Assembly: GCF_023062595.1 (NCBI RefSeq)
Contig: NZ_JALLAN010000004.1
Location: forward strand, 248,001 to 312,000
Length of the DNA stretch: 64,000 nucleotides
Source: Arthrobacter rhizosphaerae
Lineage (GTDB): Bacteria; Actinomycetota; Actinomycetes; Actinomycetales; Micrococcaceae
Direction of reading: 5' to 3'
This document shows positions 1 to 8,194 of the stretch, piece by piece. The position numbers were made by a program, and so were the translations under genes. The notes beneath the pieces were generated by a model, which had not been told where the DNA came from, searched no databases, and saw only the letters and a program-made list of their open reading frames with translations. Position 1 is the first letter of the stretch, and each line of letters starts with the position of its first letter.

Positions 1-355
1 GGCCCCTCACATTGTCCGAGGAGGCACCAAGGAACTTACCCGCAATTGCCGGCTCGTTAGCGACCAGCGCGATGTCGGCCAACCTAATGGCTTTGCGTGC
101 AGTCTTATCCTGCTGCAGGGCCAGCTGCAGGCGCCGTCTTAGTCCGTCGTGATCGCCAACGAGCAGTTCTGCCACGAGGATCGGGACGGCGGTTGATTCC
201 AGGGGTGCAGCAGAGATAACCAGACGGGCAGCCGGTATTACCAATCTCGGTGGAAGCTTTCGGGAGACCTGAAGGAAAAACTGGAAGGGGTCATCCATAA
301 GGTTCTCAGCGACAACCCTGCAGGTCAGGCGGAGATTGCGGAACAGGCGCGTCAT
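1..355 (-). CDS. Partial CDS of unknown function, N-terminal part, runs off the left edge
   Basis: An open frame starts with ATG at 355 and continues to base 1 without a stop, giving about 118 residues. Its ATG overlaps the TGA of the preceding glycosyltransferase gene (ATGA), so the two are translationally coupled and belong to one operon. The visible part begins MTRLFRNLRLTCRVVAENL and is rich in Arg, Leu and Ala with predicted helical character. No signal peptide or catalytic motif is seen. From its position it is probably another surface-polysaccharide gene, possibly a glycosyltransferase with a helical N-terminal extension, but that is inference from context only. Confidence 0.7.
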   Translation of the reverse strand, partial: MTRLFRNLRLTCRVVAENLMDDPFQFFLQVSRKLPPRLVIPAARLVISAAPLESTAVPILVAELLVGDHDGLRRRLQLALQQDKTARKAIRLADIALVANEPAIAGKFLGASSDNVRG

Positions 356-1599
356 TCGCTCCGGCCGTTCCCGGACACCAAGCCGCAAATGAGCTCCGCG
401 TAGCGCTGGGAAAGGACGCCGTAGTCCGCATTGTCCTGGACCCAGGCGCGGCTTGCCCCGGTTCGGATCAATCGGCTTCGGTCTTCGGCCAGCCCGTGCC
501 ATAGGTCCGCCAGGGCCTGGGGGTGGTTCTCCACGATATCTCCGGCCTCCGCCTCAGCCACCACTCGCGCGGCCTCACCCCGGACCACCCCTGTGATATG
601 CCGCCCGAGAGCAAGAACCTCATAGGTCTTGGACGGGATTGTGGTCTCAAACGACTTCCAGTCATCCCGCAGGGAAACGATGCAGGTGTCCGCCGAGGCA
701 TACCGGTCCAGAACATCCTGACCATGCAGCGACGGGTGGAAAGTCACGGGAGCACCGAGATCGCGGGCAAGCTTCTGCAGAACCGGTCTTCGTGATCCAT
801 ACCCCACCAGGTGCAGGTGCATGCGGCTGCCCACTATGGCGCTGGCCCTTATAGAGGTTTCGAGATTCTGGCTCTCCCCATGATTCCCTAAGTACAAGGC
901 TTCAAAAACCTCACGGTCCGCCGGAGGCGCGGGCAGCACCGGCAGGGAACTCACGTGCAACCCGTTCGAAATGGTTGCGACGTTCAGTATTCCGCGGCTA
1001 CGAAGCACGTCGGCAAAACCCTCCGTCACCGTCACCACCAAGTTGGCGCGGCGCTGTACGAAATCAGCGAAGACTTCGAATCCGCTTTTGACGCTTCCCC
1101 GGATCAACCGTGCGTCCCGGGCAAGATCCGGCCAGGCGTCCCGCATCTCCAGGATGAGCGGCACGCCGCGCAGGCGCGCGAGCAGATAACCGGCGGCCAT
1201 GATGGGAAGGCTCGGCACCGTGACGATAATGAGGTCCGGCCGTCGGGTGAGCATCCCAACAGGGAGGGACCATAGTGCCGAGAAGCACTGGTCCACTAGC
1301 CGCCAGAGATGCCGCTTTCCATGCGGCAAGTAAGGCACACGGCGGATTTTCTCGCCATTAGGGCCGGTCTGGGAACGAAACATCTTCCCGGCAACACCCC
1401 GGAACGCCTTGCGGCTGCCTCCGGGTGCGTGTGCAACGGGAGTCACGACGTCGATCTCCCAGTCCAGCTTCCGGAACTCACCTATCAGTGCGCTCCACCT
1501 GCGTTGTGGCGGGCTGCTCTCGGGCCAGTAGGAATGCGTGAGAAGAGTCACACGCATTTTTTGGCGTAGCTCATGGGGGTGATCTTCGCTGCTAATCAT
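352..1599 (-). CDS. Family 4 (GT-B, WbuB-like) glycosyltransferase
   Basis: Predicted cytoplasmic, nucleotide-sugar-dependent glycosyltransferase for surface polysaccharide assembly. The N-terminal half begins MRVTLLTHSYWPESSPPQRR, the usual opening of WbuB-like enzymes. The C-terminal half carries a GT-B donor-site region (TIPSKTYEVLALGRHI, then AEAEAGDIVE) typical of the glycosyltransferase group 1 domain. Length 415 residues is normal. The start is uncertain: ATG at 1599 lies 8 bases after the upstream stop, while ATG at 1557 gives the family-typical N-terminus; neither has a clear Shine-Dalgarno. It sits between a proline-rich protein gene and another operon member that overlaps its stop. 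The sugar and acceptor cannot be read from sequence. Confidence 0.88.
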   Translation of the reverse strand: MISSEDHPHELRQKMRVTLLTHSYWPESSPPQRRWSALIGEFRKLDWEIDVVTPVAHAPGGSRKAFRGVAGKMFRSQTGPNGEKIRRVPYLPHGKRHLWRLVDQCFSALWSLPVGMLTRRPDLIIVTVPSLPIMAAGYLLARLRGVPLILEMRDAWPDLARDARLIRGSVKSGFEVFADFVQRRANLVVTVTEGFADVLRSRGILNVATISNGLHVSSLPVLPAPPADREVFEALYLGNHGESQNLETSIRASAIVGSRMHLHLVGYGSRRPVLQKLARDLGAPVTFHPSLHGQDVLDRYASADTCIVSLRDDWKSFETTIPSKTYEVLALGRHITGVVRGEAARVVAEAEAGDIVENHPQALADLWHGLAEDRSRLIRTGASRAWVQDNADYGVLSQRYAELICGLVSGNGRSE

Positions 1600-1607
1600 C
1601 CCGCGGG

Positions 1608-2273
1608 TTACTTTACAGACCTGGAGGGGGTTCGCATGCCTTTGGAGCCGAGGGCTCTGAAGTAAACGAATCCGGCGCCTAAGAGCAAGGCCACAGTCAG
1701 CAGCTGAACCCCCAGCGGACTCCCGCTGGCGGCCGCGACCACGGCCTGAACAGTGGTGGCATGGCTCTGCTGCTGAGGTGGCGTCGCCGATGATGTTGGA
1801 GACGGCGGGACTACCGCAGCTGTCTCCGCTGGTTCTGCGGACGGAAGACCTGACGATTCTGGGGCCGCTTCTTCAATCGGCGTTGGCGGCGTTAAGAGTT
1901 CCTCCCCGGGCGTCGCCGGTTCCACCGGCACGGGAACCACGACGATAGGTGGAGCCGGGGCAACGCCAACGGGAACAGGATCAGCAGGAGGTGCGACCGG
2001 TTCGACGGGAGGCACATTCGGGGCTGGCGGCTGGACTGGCACTTCCGGCGGCACCGGCTCTCCCGTTGGCTGTGGCTCCGGCTCTGAAGTAGGCCCAGGC
2101 TCTGGCGAAGGAGATGCGATCACCCCCGGATCGGGCAACAGGGCCCCGTCATCGGCGGTCGCTGGCTGAAAAGGCGCCAGCACTACAAAGGCCAGGATAA
2201 GAAGTGCACAAACAAGTCGCAGAGGAAGCGGGTGCGCCGAAGCGACTTTTCCTTTCGCGCTCAAAATATTCAT
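1608..2273 (-). CDS. Secreted proline-rich protein with C-terminal membrane segment
   Basis: With ATG at 2273 the protein is about 221 residues. It has an N-terminal signal sequence (LRLVCALLILAFVVLAPF, then a likely cleavage near ATADD), a central low-complexity region of about 120 residues dominated by Pro, Glu, Val and Ala, and one C-terminal hydrophobic segment (LLTVALLLGAGFVYF) followed by a basic tail. There is no LPXTG motif, so it is probably held by the membrane helix with a wall-spanning Pro-rich stalk. The frame is open upstream to 2336 but lacks a signal there. It lies 8 bases before a glycosyltransferase gene and is divergent from a membrane-anchored glycoside hydrolase. Specific function unknown. 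Confidence 0.75.
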   Translation of the reverse strand: MNILSAKGKVASAHPLPLRLVCALLILAFVVLAPFQPATADDGALLPDPGVIASPSPEPGPTSEPEPQPTGEPVPPEVPVQPPAPNVPPVEPVAPPADPVPVGVAPAPPIVVVPVPVEPATPGEELLTPPTPIEEAAPESSGLPSAEPAETAAVVPPSPTSSATPPQQQSHATTVQAVVAAASGSPLGVQLLTVALLLGAGFVYFRALGSKGMRTPSRSVK

Positions 2274-2462
2274 GCCCCCATGACAGCGGTTGTTACGACA
2301 AAGTCTGTTAAAAACGCTGCCACGAAACCGGATCATGAAAATCTAGGCAACTCAAGTCAAATCCTGACGTCGCTATCTTACTTGATCCATCCGGGAACCG
2401 GTTATCCAACCCTTTTCGCTAAGCTGGGCTTTCATCGTCCTGACTTTGGAGAAAAACTGCGC

Positions 2463-4133
2463 ATGTCAGCCCCTGAAACTTCACCCAACGATCAGACGCC
2501 AGGTCGACGGCTCTCGGCGTCAAACCGGAAGAGCAAAGTGAAGATTGTTTCGCTGGTCCTCGCGATACTGATAGCAGTGGCAGGCATACTAGTAGTGGCC
2601 ATTCCCGGTCCAACCCAACCCACACAGGACGTCGCCACCCAGCCTGCCCCGACTGTCAGCGAATCATTGGCACCGGCGCCAGCGGTGACCTATTACCAAC
2701 AGTCCGGACCACCCGCTGGTTCGCCCCTGGAAAAAGTGGACCCACTCACGGTTAAGGTCAGCAACCGGGAGGCGGGCACAGCCCTGCGCCAAGGAATGGC
2801 CGGAATTTCCCTTGAAGCAACAGACCTCGGTGACCCCGCGTTGAGCAGCACCAACGCCTCCTTGGTGAAACTTCTGGCGGAGGTAGACGAGCCCATCCTG
2901 CGGTTCGGGGGAAATGCCGTTGACCGGCGATTTTTCTGGACGTCCTCCGGCGAAGCCATCCCGGCGTCCTACAAGGGCGATAAGGCCCACCCTGCCAGGG
3001 CTGTCGGCCCCGAGGATCTGACCCGGGTCAAGACACTGCTGGATGCTACGAACGCGAAAGTAAGCCTCACAGTGGACCTTGGCCATTTCGGGCCTGAACG
3101 CGCGGCTGACATGGTAAAAAACGCGTCATCCATCTTTGCAGAGCGGCTGCTAAGCATCACTGTTGGTAATGAGCCAAACGGTTACGGTTACAACGGGGTT
3201 CGCCCTGGGGGTTACACACCGGAGAATTATGTTGCTGAACTGAAAGAGTATGCCAAAGCCATATTTGCGGTGGCCCCCGAAGTTGTCATATCCGGTCCTG
3301 GCACCTACAGCGAAAAATGGTGGGGGCCATTCATTGATGCCGACATTCCACAGAAGAAGATCCTGTCGTTCCATAACTACCCCCTCTACAGCTGCGATGG
3401 AAAAGATCCTCACGGCTCCCCCACCCTTAAAAATCTCATGTCCCCGCTGATGCACCAGCGTGCGGCCGATTACCAGCAGGCAGCTCTCAGAGCGGGACAG
3501 GAGGCCGGGCTTGAAACATGGCTCCCCGAAACGGGGATAGCAGCGTGCCCTGGGGCCAATGAAACTTCCCGCACCCATGCCTCCGCACTGTGGACGGCTG
3601 ACTACCTGCTCAACGCTGGGAAGCTCGGAATCACCAGAATGGGCTTCCACAGTTCCTTGCTAACCTGCCAGGGAGGACCACCCATGTCCCTGATCTGCAG
3701 CGGCGGCGCTTACCTCCAACCTGATGGGCGATATGAGGCCCGCGCCAACTTTTATGGACTCGCGATGGTGGCGGAGCTTGAGGGCGGTAAATTCCTTGAA
3801 TTGGAAAGCGCCGGAGGAGGCCTGTCCTACAGCTACGCCCTGAGCAACCCCGACGGCAGCACAACCGTCATCGTGGTGAACCAGAATGATCCAGAAAAGG
3901 CCGCCCAGACGGATGTGACCCTCACCCTGCCCGGGAGGGCTCTCACAGGCACCATGACGCAGCTAAGCGGTCCAAGCTATGACGCTGAAGGCGTTACCGT
4001 GATCGATGGCGCTAAAGCCGGGCCAAAGCCTGTGAATGAGAGGCCAACCGTCCCGGGATTCGAGTACGGCTCATCAACGCAGTCGTTCTCGCTCACTGCA
4101 GGCACCGTCACGGTCCTGAATTTCACGTACTAG
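2463..4133 (+). CDS. Membrane-anchored clan GH-A glycoside hydrolase (GH79/heparanase-like)
   Basis: With ATG at 2463 (GGAG 11 bases upstream) the protein is 556 residues. A basic N-terminus and one hydrophobic helix (IVSLVLAILIAVAGILVVAI) suggest an extracellular, membrane-tethered enzyme, followed by a Pro/Thr linker. The catalytic barrel shows the clan GH-A signatures: VGNEPN with the presumed acid/base Glu237, and WLPETGIA with the presumed nucleophile Glu356. The C-terminal beta domain (about residues 440-556) resembles the GH79 C-terminal domain. It probably trims or remodels a surface polysaccharide made by the adjacent cluster. The longer open frame back to 2232 has no signal and overlaps the divergent gene, so it was not used. 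GH39- or GH30-like assignment is an alternative. Confidence 0.78.
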   Translation: MSAPETSPNDQTPGRRLSASNRKSKVKIVSLVLAILIAVAGILVVAIPGPTQPTQDVATQPAPTVSESLAPAPAVTYYQQSGPPAGSPLEKVDPLTVKVSNREAGTALRQGMAGISLEATDLGDPALSSTNASLVKLLAEVDEPILRFGGNAVDRRFFWTSSGEAIPASYKGDKAHPARAVGPEDLTRVKTLLDATNAKVSLTVDLGHFGPERAADMVKNASSIFAERLLSITVGNEPNGYGYNGVRPGGYTPENYVAELKEYAKAIFAVAPEVVISGPGTYSEKWWGPFIDADIPQKKILSFHNYPLYSCDGKDPHGSPTLKNLMSPLMHQRAADYQQAALRAGQEAGLETWLPETGIAACPGANETSRTHASALWTADYLLNAGKLGITRMGFHSSLLTCQGGPPMSLICSGGAYLQPDGRYEARANFYGLAMVAELEGGKFLELESAGGGLSYSYALSNPDGSTTVIVVNQNDPEKAAQTDVTLTLPGRALTGTMTQLSGPSYDAEGVTVIDGAKAGPKPVNERPTVPGFEYGSSTQSFSLTAGTVTVLNFTY

Positions 4134-4145
4134 GTAGTTACGTGC

Positions 4146-4190
4146 AAAAAGGGAGCGGTCCAGGACATAGCCCTGGACCGCTCCCTTTTT
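4146..4190. terminator. Strong bidirectional intrinsic terminator
   Basis: A 19-bp perfect inverted repeat (arms 4146-4164 and 4172-4190) encloses a 7-base loop. The arms begin with five A and end with five T, so the hairpin is followed by a U-tract on both strands. It lies between the convergent glycoside hydrolase gene (ends 4133) and galU (ends 4213) and should stop transcription from both sides. Confidence 0.93.
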
Positions 4191-4212
4191 CACACTCCTG
4201 AAAGGAACCAGG

Positions 4213-5097
4213 TCAGTTCACAAACGCCTTCATCCAGGCCCGGAGTTCTTCGCCGAACTCCACCCGCTCCGATGCCAGCGTTATTACTGCCTTCAGGTAA
4301 CTCAGCTTGTCTCCGGTATCAAAGCGCCGGCCCTTGAACACCACGCCGTACACCCCGCCGCCCTCGCCATCTGTGGCGAGTGTCTGCAAGGCATCGGTCA
4401 ACTGGATCTCTCCCCCGCGCCCGGGCCCGGTCTTCTCGAGGACACCGAAAACGGCGGGATGGAGCACGTACCTGCCTATGACAGCGAGGTTGGAAGGAGC
4501 CTCATCCACGGATGGCTTCTCAACGAGGCTGTTCACGCGGACGTAGTCTTCGCCCTCCACCACGGAGACATCGGCGCAACCGTAGGCGCTGATCTGTGAG
4601 GGATCCACTTCGATCAAGGCAATGACGGAACCGCCGGTCTTCGCCTGAACCTCCATCATGGTGGTGAGGAGCCCATCATGCTCATCTATGAGGTCATCAC
4701 CAAGCAGGACGGCAAAGGGCTCCTCACCCACATGCTGGCGGGCGCACAGGACCGCGTGGCCCAGGCCTTTGGCTTCGCCCTGACGGACATAGTGAATGGG
4801 CCCAAGCTCGGAGGAGTGTTTTACAGCCTCCAGACGAGTCCTGTCGCCCTTCTCCTCCAGCGCACGTTCCAGGGCGGGTGTCCGGTCAAAGTGATCCTCC
4901 AGGGAGCGCTTGTTGCGCCCGGTAATCATCAGCAGATCGGTGAGTCCTGCATGGACGGCTTCCTCCACCACATACTGGATCGCCGGCATATCAACCACCG
5001 GCAGCATTTCCTTCGGCATGGCCTTGGTGGCTGGCAAGAATCTAGTGCCCAGCCCGGCTGCCGGAATTACTGCTTTACGAACTTTCCCCATACTCAT
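4213..5097 (-). CDS. galU: UTP-glucose-1-phosphate uridylyltransferase
   Basis: Makes UDP-glucose from UTP and glucose-1-phosphate, the precursor for glycan assembly. The 294-residue length fits the bacterial family. The N-terminus carries the nucleotide-binding signature AVIPAAGLGTRFLPATKAMP followed by KEMLPVVDMPAIQYVVEEA. The C-terminal part keeps FDTGDKLSYLKAV. The start ATG at 5097 has AAGG 8 bases upstream; a second ATG two codons later is possible. It is the last gene of the polysaccharide region and is separated from the paa genes by a 430-bp region with structured repeats. Confidence 0.96.
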   Translation of the reverse strand: MSMGKVRKAVIPAAGLGTRFLPATKAMPKEMLPVVDMPAIQYVVEEAVHAGLTDLLMITGRNKRSLEDHFDRTPALERALEEKGDRTRLEAVKHSSELGPIHYVRQGEAKGLGHAVLCARQHVGEEPFAVLLGDDLIDEHDGLLTTMMEVQAKTGGSVIALIEVDPSQISAYGCADVSVVEGEDYVRVNSLVEKPSVDEAPSNLAVIGRYVLHPAVFGVLEKTGPGRGGEIQLTDALQTLATDGEGGGVYGVVFKGRRFDTGDKLSYLKAVITLASERVEFGEELRAWMKAFVN

Positions 5098-5172
5098 CTT
5101 TGAACCTTACAATCCGGGTTGAAAAAGCGAAATCGGCGCAGGGAAAACGAGTACTCAGACAAGAAGGCTTGG

Positions 5173-5248
5173 GAAGGGCCTTGGGGAGCTCGACCAGCGG
5201 GACGGAGGCCGTTCTTCCTTCTTCCAGCGGGAGCTCCCCAGGCCCTTC
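5173..5248. repeat. Structured palindromic element, copy A
   Basis: Outer arms 5173-5191 and 5231-5248 pair over 18 bp with a single bulged T. Inside the 39-base loop lies a 5-bp inner stem GGAGG/CCTTC (5204-5208 with 5217-5221, one G-U pair) around the octamer CCGTTCTT. The same inner octamer and inner stem occur in copy B, and the outer stem differs from copy B by compensated base-pair changes, for example A5187-T5235 versus C5353-G5402. Confidence 0.8.
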
Positions 5249-5340
5249 AAGTAACTAATGTGCCGACGGGGCTGAAGGTCTCAGGCTCAGCCCCGAAAGT
5301 TCCAAAATGCCCTTTCCGCTCCAAGGGGACGGGATACAGA

Positions 5341-5415
5341 AGGACCCTGGGGCGCTCAACCACTAATGAAGGCCGTTCTTCCTTCATCCCCCAATGGGAG
5401 CGCCCCGTGGGTCCT
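5341..5415. repeat. Structured palindromic element, copy B
   Basis: Outer arms 5341-5357 and 5398-5415 pair over 16 bp, broken only by a small T versus GT internal mismatch. The interior has a perfect 7-bp hairpin ATGAAGG/CCTTCAT (5366-5372 with 5381-5387) presenting the octamer CCGTTCTT, identical to copy A. Both copies are followed within a few bases by a TAATGTG motif and preceded by a GAAGG motif, so the repeated unit is somewhat larger than the stem-loop. Confidence 0.8.
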
Positions 5416-5527
5416 ACATCTGGTTAATGTGGCGGGTCCTCAAAAGGTCTCGCCTATTTTCACAATCATTTTCCTAATCCCGCCCAAGCCCCTGAGCCAA
5501 CGAGCCCAAGCCCCCGAGCCAACGAAC

Positions 5528-6316
5528 TCAGACCCCTGTTCCCTTGAAGTTTGGAGCCCGCTTTTCCTGGAAAGCGCGGAACCCCTCGGCATAGTCAGCC
5601 GTCTTGCACAACCGGGCCTGTTGGGCGTTCTCCTCTTCCATGGCTTCCCAAAGTCCCAGCCTCTCGTCACGGATATGCGCCACCAATTCCTTGCTAACGT
5701 TGAAAGCTCCGGTGGCCCCCGACGCTACGCCGGCAACTATCCGGCGGGTACTCTCCAGCAATTCACCCTTGGGTATGGCCCTGCTGAACATTCCTTGGGC
5801 CACAGCGTCCGCTCCGCTCATCAGCTCGGCTGTGTAGATGAGGTCCAGCGTCCGGTGCATTCCGAGCCGTTCCGTGAAGTACCAGTGCCCACCGGAATCC
5901 AGGGTGGCGCCAAGCTTCGCGAACGGGGAGCCGAACTTGGCATCCTCCGCCACGTACACCACGTCCGTTGCCAGCAGCAGGCCCAAACCCACGCCAAGGC
6001 AGGCGCCCTGGGCGGCCGCAAACGTGGGAGCCGGGAATGCGCTCATCTTCTTCAGCAGCGGCTGCACCAGCCCGCCCAGGTACGCGGCGGCGTCGTCCGT
6101 CTCAGGCGTTACGCCGGAAATGTCACGTCCCGCGCAGAAGGCGCGTCCCTCCCCCCGCAACAGCAGCGCCCGCACGTCCCCTCCGGAGGCGGCGGCAGCG
6201 GCGTCGTCGTACGCTTCACTGAGATCCCGGAGCGCCTGCTCATCCAGCGAGTTCAGCTTGTGCGGGGCATTCAGCACTATCTCGGCAACACCGTCGGCTG
6301 TGGACAGGGAAATCAT
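5528..6316 (-). CDS. paaG: 1,2-epoxyphenylacetyl-CoA isomerase (crotonase family)
   Basis: Crotonase-fold enzyme predicted to isomerise ring-1,2-epoxyphenylacetyl-CoA to the seven-membered oxepin-CoA. Length is 262 residues. The CoA-binding/oxyanion segments are visible as FCAGRDISGV and AAAQGACLGVGLGLLLATD, and the active-site loop reads KLGATLDSGGHWYF, where the Asp fits the isomerase-type catalytic residue rather than the two Glu of hydratases. It has GGAG before the ATG and is the last gene of the paaABCDE run, 61 bases after paaE. Its place with the epoxidase genes supports paaG over a generic hydratase. Confidence 0.88.
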   Translation of the reverse strand: MISLSTADGVAEIVLNAPHKLNSLDEQALRDLSEAYDDAAAAASGGDVRALLLRGEGRAFCAGRDISGVTPETDDAAAYLGGLVQPLLKKMSAFPAPTFAAAQGACLGVGLGLLLATDVVYVAEDAKFGSPFAKLGATLDSGGHWYFTERLGMHRTLDLIYTAELMSGADAVAQGMFSRAIPKGELLESTRRIVAGVASGATGAFNVSKELVAHIRDERLGLWEAMEEENAQQARLCKTADYAEGFRAFQEKRAPNFKGTGV

Positions 6317-6377
6317 CGGGCTCCTTGAGGGTTCAGCGGGCGTTGAAGGGCCGGGCTCGGCTGGCGAGGCGGCGAAA

Positions 6378-7616
6378 CTAAACGTCGAAGTCCACGGTGA
6401 CTTCCGGCGTCGTGGGGTGCGACTGGCAGGTCAGGACGTAGCCCCTGTCCAGTTCATCCTGCTCCAAGGCGTAGTTTTCGTCCATGTTCACGCTTCCGCT
6501 GACCAATTTGGCCCGGCAGGTGCCGCAGACTCCCCCGGCACACGCGAAGGGGACGTCGGGCCGGACGCGCAGGGCCGCGTTGAGGATGGATTCACGGGCA
6601 TGGGTAGGGCTCGCCACCTCGCCCTGCAAACCGTCCAGCTTGAACGTGATCTTGTACGTTTCCTTGGACTCGTCCGCCACCACGGGACGGCCGGCGTTGC
6701 CCTCGGGACGGTCGGGTTTGCCGGAGGTGAACAGTTCGAAGCGGATGTGCTCAGGCTTCACCCCGCGCTCGGCAAGGGTGTCCCGGCACAGCTGCACGAG
6801 TTCGAACGGCCCGCACAGGAACCATTCATCGACGTCGTCCGCATGGATCGCGGTACCCAGCAGGGCCTGAAGCTTCCCGGCGTCGATCCTGCCGGTCATC
6901 AGGGGCGCGATCCGTTGCTCCCGCGACAGCACATGGTGAAGCGCCAGCCGGGACGGGTATTTGTCCTTCAGGTCCGCGAGCTCCTCCAGGAACATCACGT
7001 CCATCGCGGCCTTGTTGGCATAAATCAGGTCAAAGCGGGTGTCCGGATGCGCGGCCAGCAGGGTGCGGGCTATGGCGATCACTGGAGTGATCCCCGAACC
7101 GGCAGCGATGGCCACAAAGTTGCCAGGCTGCCCATCCCGCTCGCCGGCCATCTCCACCGGATTGTTCATGGAGTTCATCAGCTTCTGCTCCACGGCCTTG
7201 CCATCCTTGCCGTGCCGGGAGACGAAAGCACCCATGGGACTCATGACGTCCAGCGTGTCCCCCGGCTTGAGCTCTGCATTCGCCCAAGTGGAGAACAGCC
7301 CGCCGAGGTCCTGCTTGATGGCCACCCGGATCTCGCTGCTGCCGTCCTCAAAGGTCCGCGGCTCAGCACAGATGGAGTAGCTGCGGCGGACCTCGTGCGG
7401 CTCGCCCTTCTCATCCGGCAGGGTGGTTCGCAGCGCCACGTACTGGCCGGGGAGGTAGTCGAACTGCCCGGCCAGTTCCGGCGGCACCCCGAACGACACC
7501 TCGATCGCGTCCTCGGTAAGCCGGCGGACTTCCGTCACGGTCAGGGTGTGGAAGGACGCACGACGGCGGCCGGTGGCTGCGGCCGATTCAGCGGCAGTCT
7601 GGCGGACAACAGTCAT
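6378..7616 (-). CDS. paaE: Phenylacetyl-CoA epoxidase reductase subunit
   Basis: Electron-transfer subunit that passes electrons from NADPH through FAD and a 2Fe-2S centre to the PaaA diiron site. Starting at ATG 7616 gives 412 residues. The FAD domain shows RRSYSIC, the nucleotide domain shows GSGITPVIAI, and the C-terminal plant-type ferredoxin domain has Cys359, Cys364, Cys367 and Cys397. The frame is open back to 7751 but that part lies inside paaD and was rejected. It starts 14 bases after the paaD stop. Acidic and basic patches look normal for the family. Confidence 0.95.
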   Translation of the reverse strand: MTVVRQTAAESAAATGRRRASFHTLTVTEVRRLTEDAIEVSFGVPPELAGQFDYLPGQYVALRTTLPDEKGEPHEVRRSYSICAEPRTFEDGSSEIRVAIKQDLGGLFSTWANAELKPGDTLDVMSPMGAFVSRHGKDGKAVEQKLMNSMNNPVEMAGERDGQPGNFVAIAAGSGITPVIAIARTLLAAHPDTRFDLIYANKAAMDVMFLEELADLKDKYPSRLALHHVLSREQRIAPLMTGRIDAGKLQALLGTAIHADDVDEWFLCGPFELVQLCRDTLAERGVKPEHIRFELFTSGKPDRPEGNAGRPVVADESKETYKITFKLDGLQGEVASPTHARESILNAALRVRPDVPFACAGGVCGTCRAKLVSGSVNMDENYALEQDELDRGYVLTCQSHPTTPEVTVDFDV

Positions 7617-7630
7617 GGGACACCTGTTCC

Positions 7631-8194
7631 TTACAAAACTTTGAAGTAGTCGAACGGTTCCCTGCAGTCCTGGCAGACGTACAGGGCCTTGCAGGACGTG
7701 GAACCGAAGCGGGTGAGTTCCTTGGTGTTCAGCGAGGAACACTGAGGGCACTTGACGGCGAGGGTCAGCCTTACCGGGCCGCCATGCCGCAACGCCGCGG
7801 CCCGACCACTCGGCGGCGCGATGCCATACTCTTGCAGCTTCGCCCTGCCGGCTTCACTCATCCAGTCCGTGGTCCACGCCGGCGAAAGCACCAGGTCAAC
7901 TTTGACGTCGGCGTAGCCCTCTTTGGCGAACGCTGACATAACGTCGTCACGGATCGCGTCCATGGCCGGGCAGCCCGAGTACGTGGGCGTGATGGTGACC
8001 CGGACGGTCTGGCGAGTGCCGCCGTCGGGCTCCCTTCCCTCTATTACTTCGACGTCCCGGAGGATGCCGAGGTCCTCGATGGTGAGCACCGGGATCTCGG
8101 GATCGCAGACGGTCGCGGCGATGCTCCAGGCGTGTTGCCGGGCCCGTTCCTGTTCCTTCGTCTGGGTCCGTTGCTCCATTACGGCCGTCACCAC
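7631..8194 (-). CDS. paaD: Phenylacetyl-CoA epoxidase accessory protein PaaD
   Basis: Accessory protein of the epoxidase operon, thought to act in iron-sulfur or metal-centre maturation. The 187-residue protein has an N-terminal MIP18/DUF59-like domain (CDPEIPVLTIEDLGIL, TPTYSGCPAMD) and a C-terminal zinc-ribbon-like region with Cys149, Cys152, Cys174 and Cys177. Its start overlaps the 3' end of paaC by 7 bases, indicating translational coupling. An internal ATG six codons later is an alternative start. Confidence 0.95.
   Translation of the reverse strand: MVTAVMEQRTQTKEQERARQHAWSIAATVCDPEIPVLTIEDLGILRDVEVIEGREPDGGTRQTVRVTITPTYSGCPAMDAIRDDVMSAFAKEGYADVKVDLVLSPAWTTDWMSEAGRAKLQEYGIAPPSGRAAALRHGGPVRLTLAVKCPQCSSLNTKELTRFGSTSCKALYVCQDCREPFDYFKVL

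Larger units (their letters stand above)
5098..5527. other. 430-bp intergenic region with three stem-loops, no gene seen
   Basis: No open frame with a convincing start was found here. The region lies upstream of galU and downstream of paaG, both on the minus strand. It contains two related large stem-loops (5173-5248 and 5341-5415) and a smaller GC-rich hairpin between them (5267-5295, CGGGGCTGA pairing with TCAGCCCCG). These may terminate the paa operon, form the galU leader, or be expressed as RNA. Confidence 0.7.

Noticed and set aside
2232..2462. N-terminal extension of the glycoside hydrolase
   Set aside because: It overlaps the divergent Pro-rich gene, has no membrane or signal character, and the ATG at 2463 has a ribosome site and begins the anchor region.
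4146..4190. Possible small RNA gene at the hairpin after the glycoside hydrolase
   Set aside because: A 19-bp stem with A- and T-runs between convergent genes is fully explained as a bidirectional terminator.
5838..7649. A 603-codon plus-strand frame opposite paaG and paaE
   Set aside because: It is antisense to two well-supported paa genes, and its translation has the His/Gly/Arg/Pro-rich look of a shadow frame.
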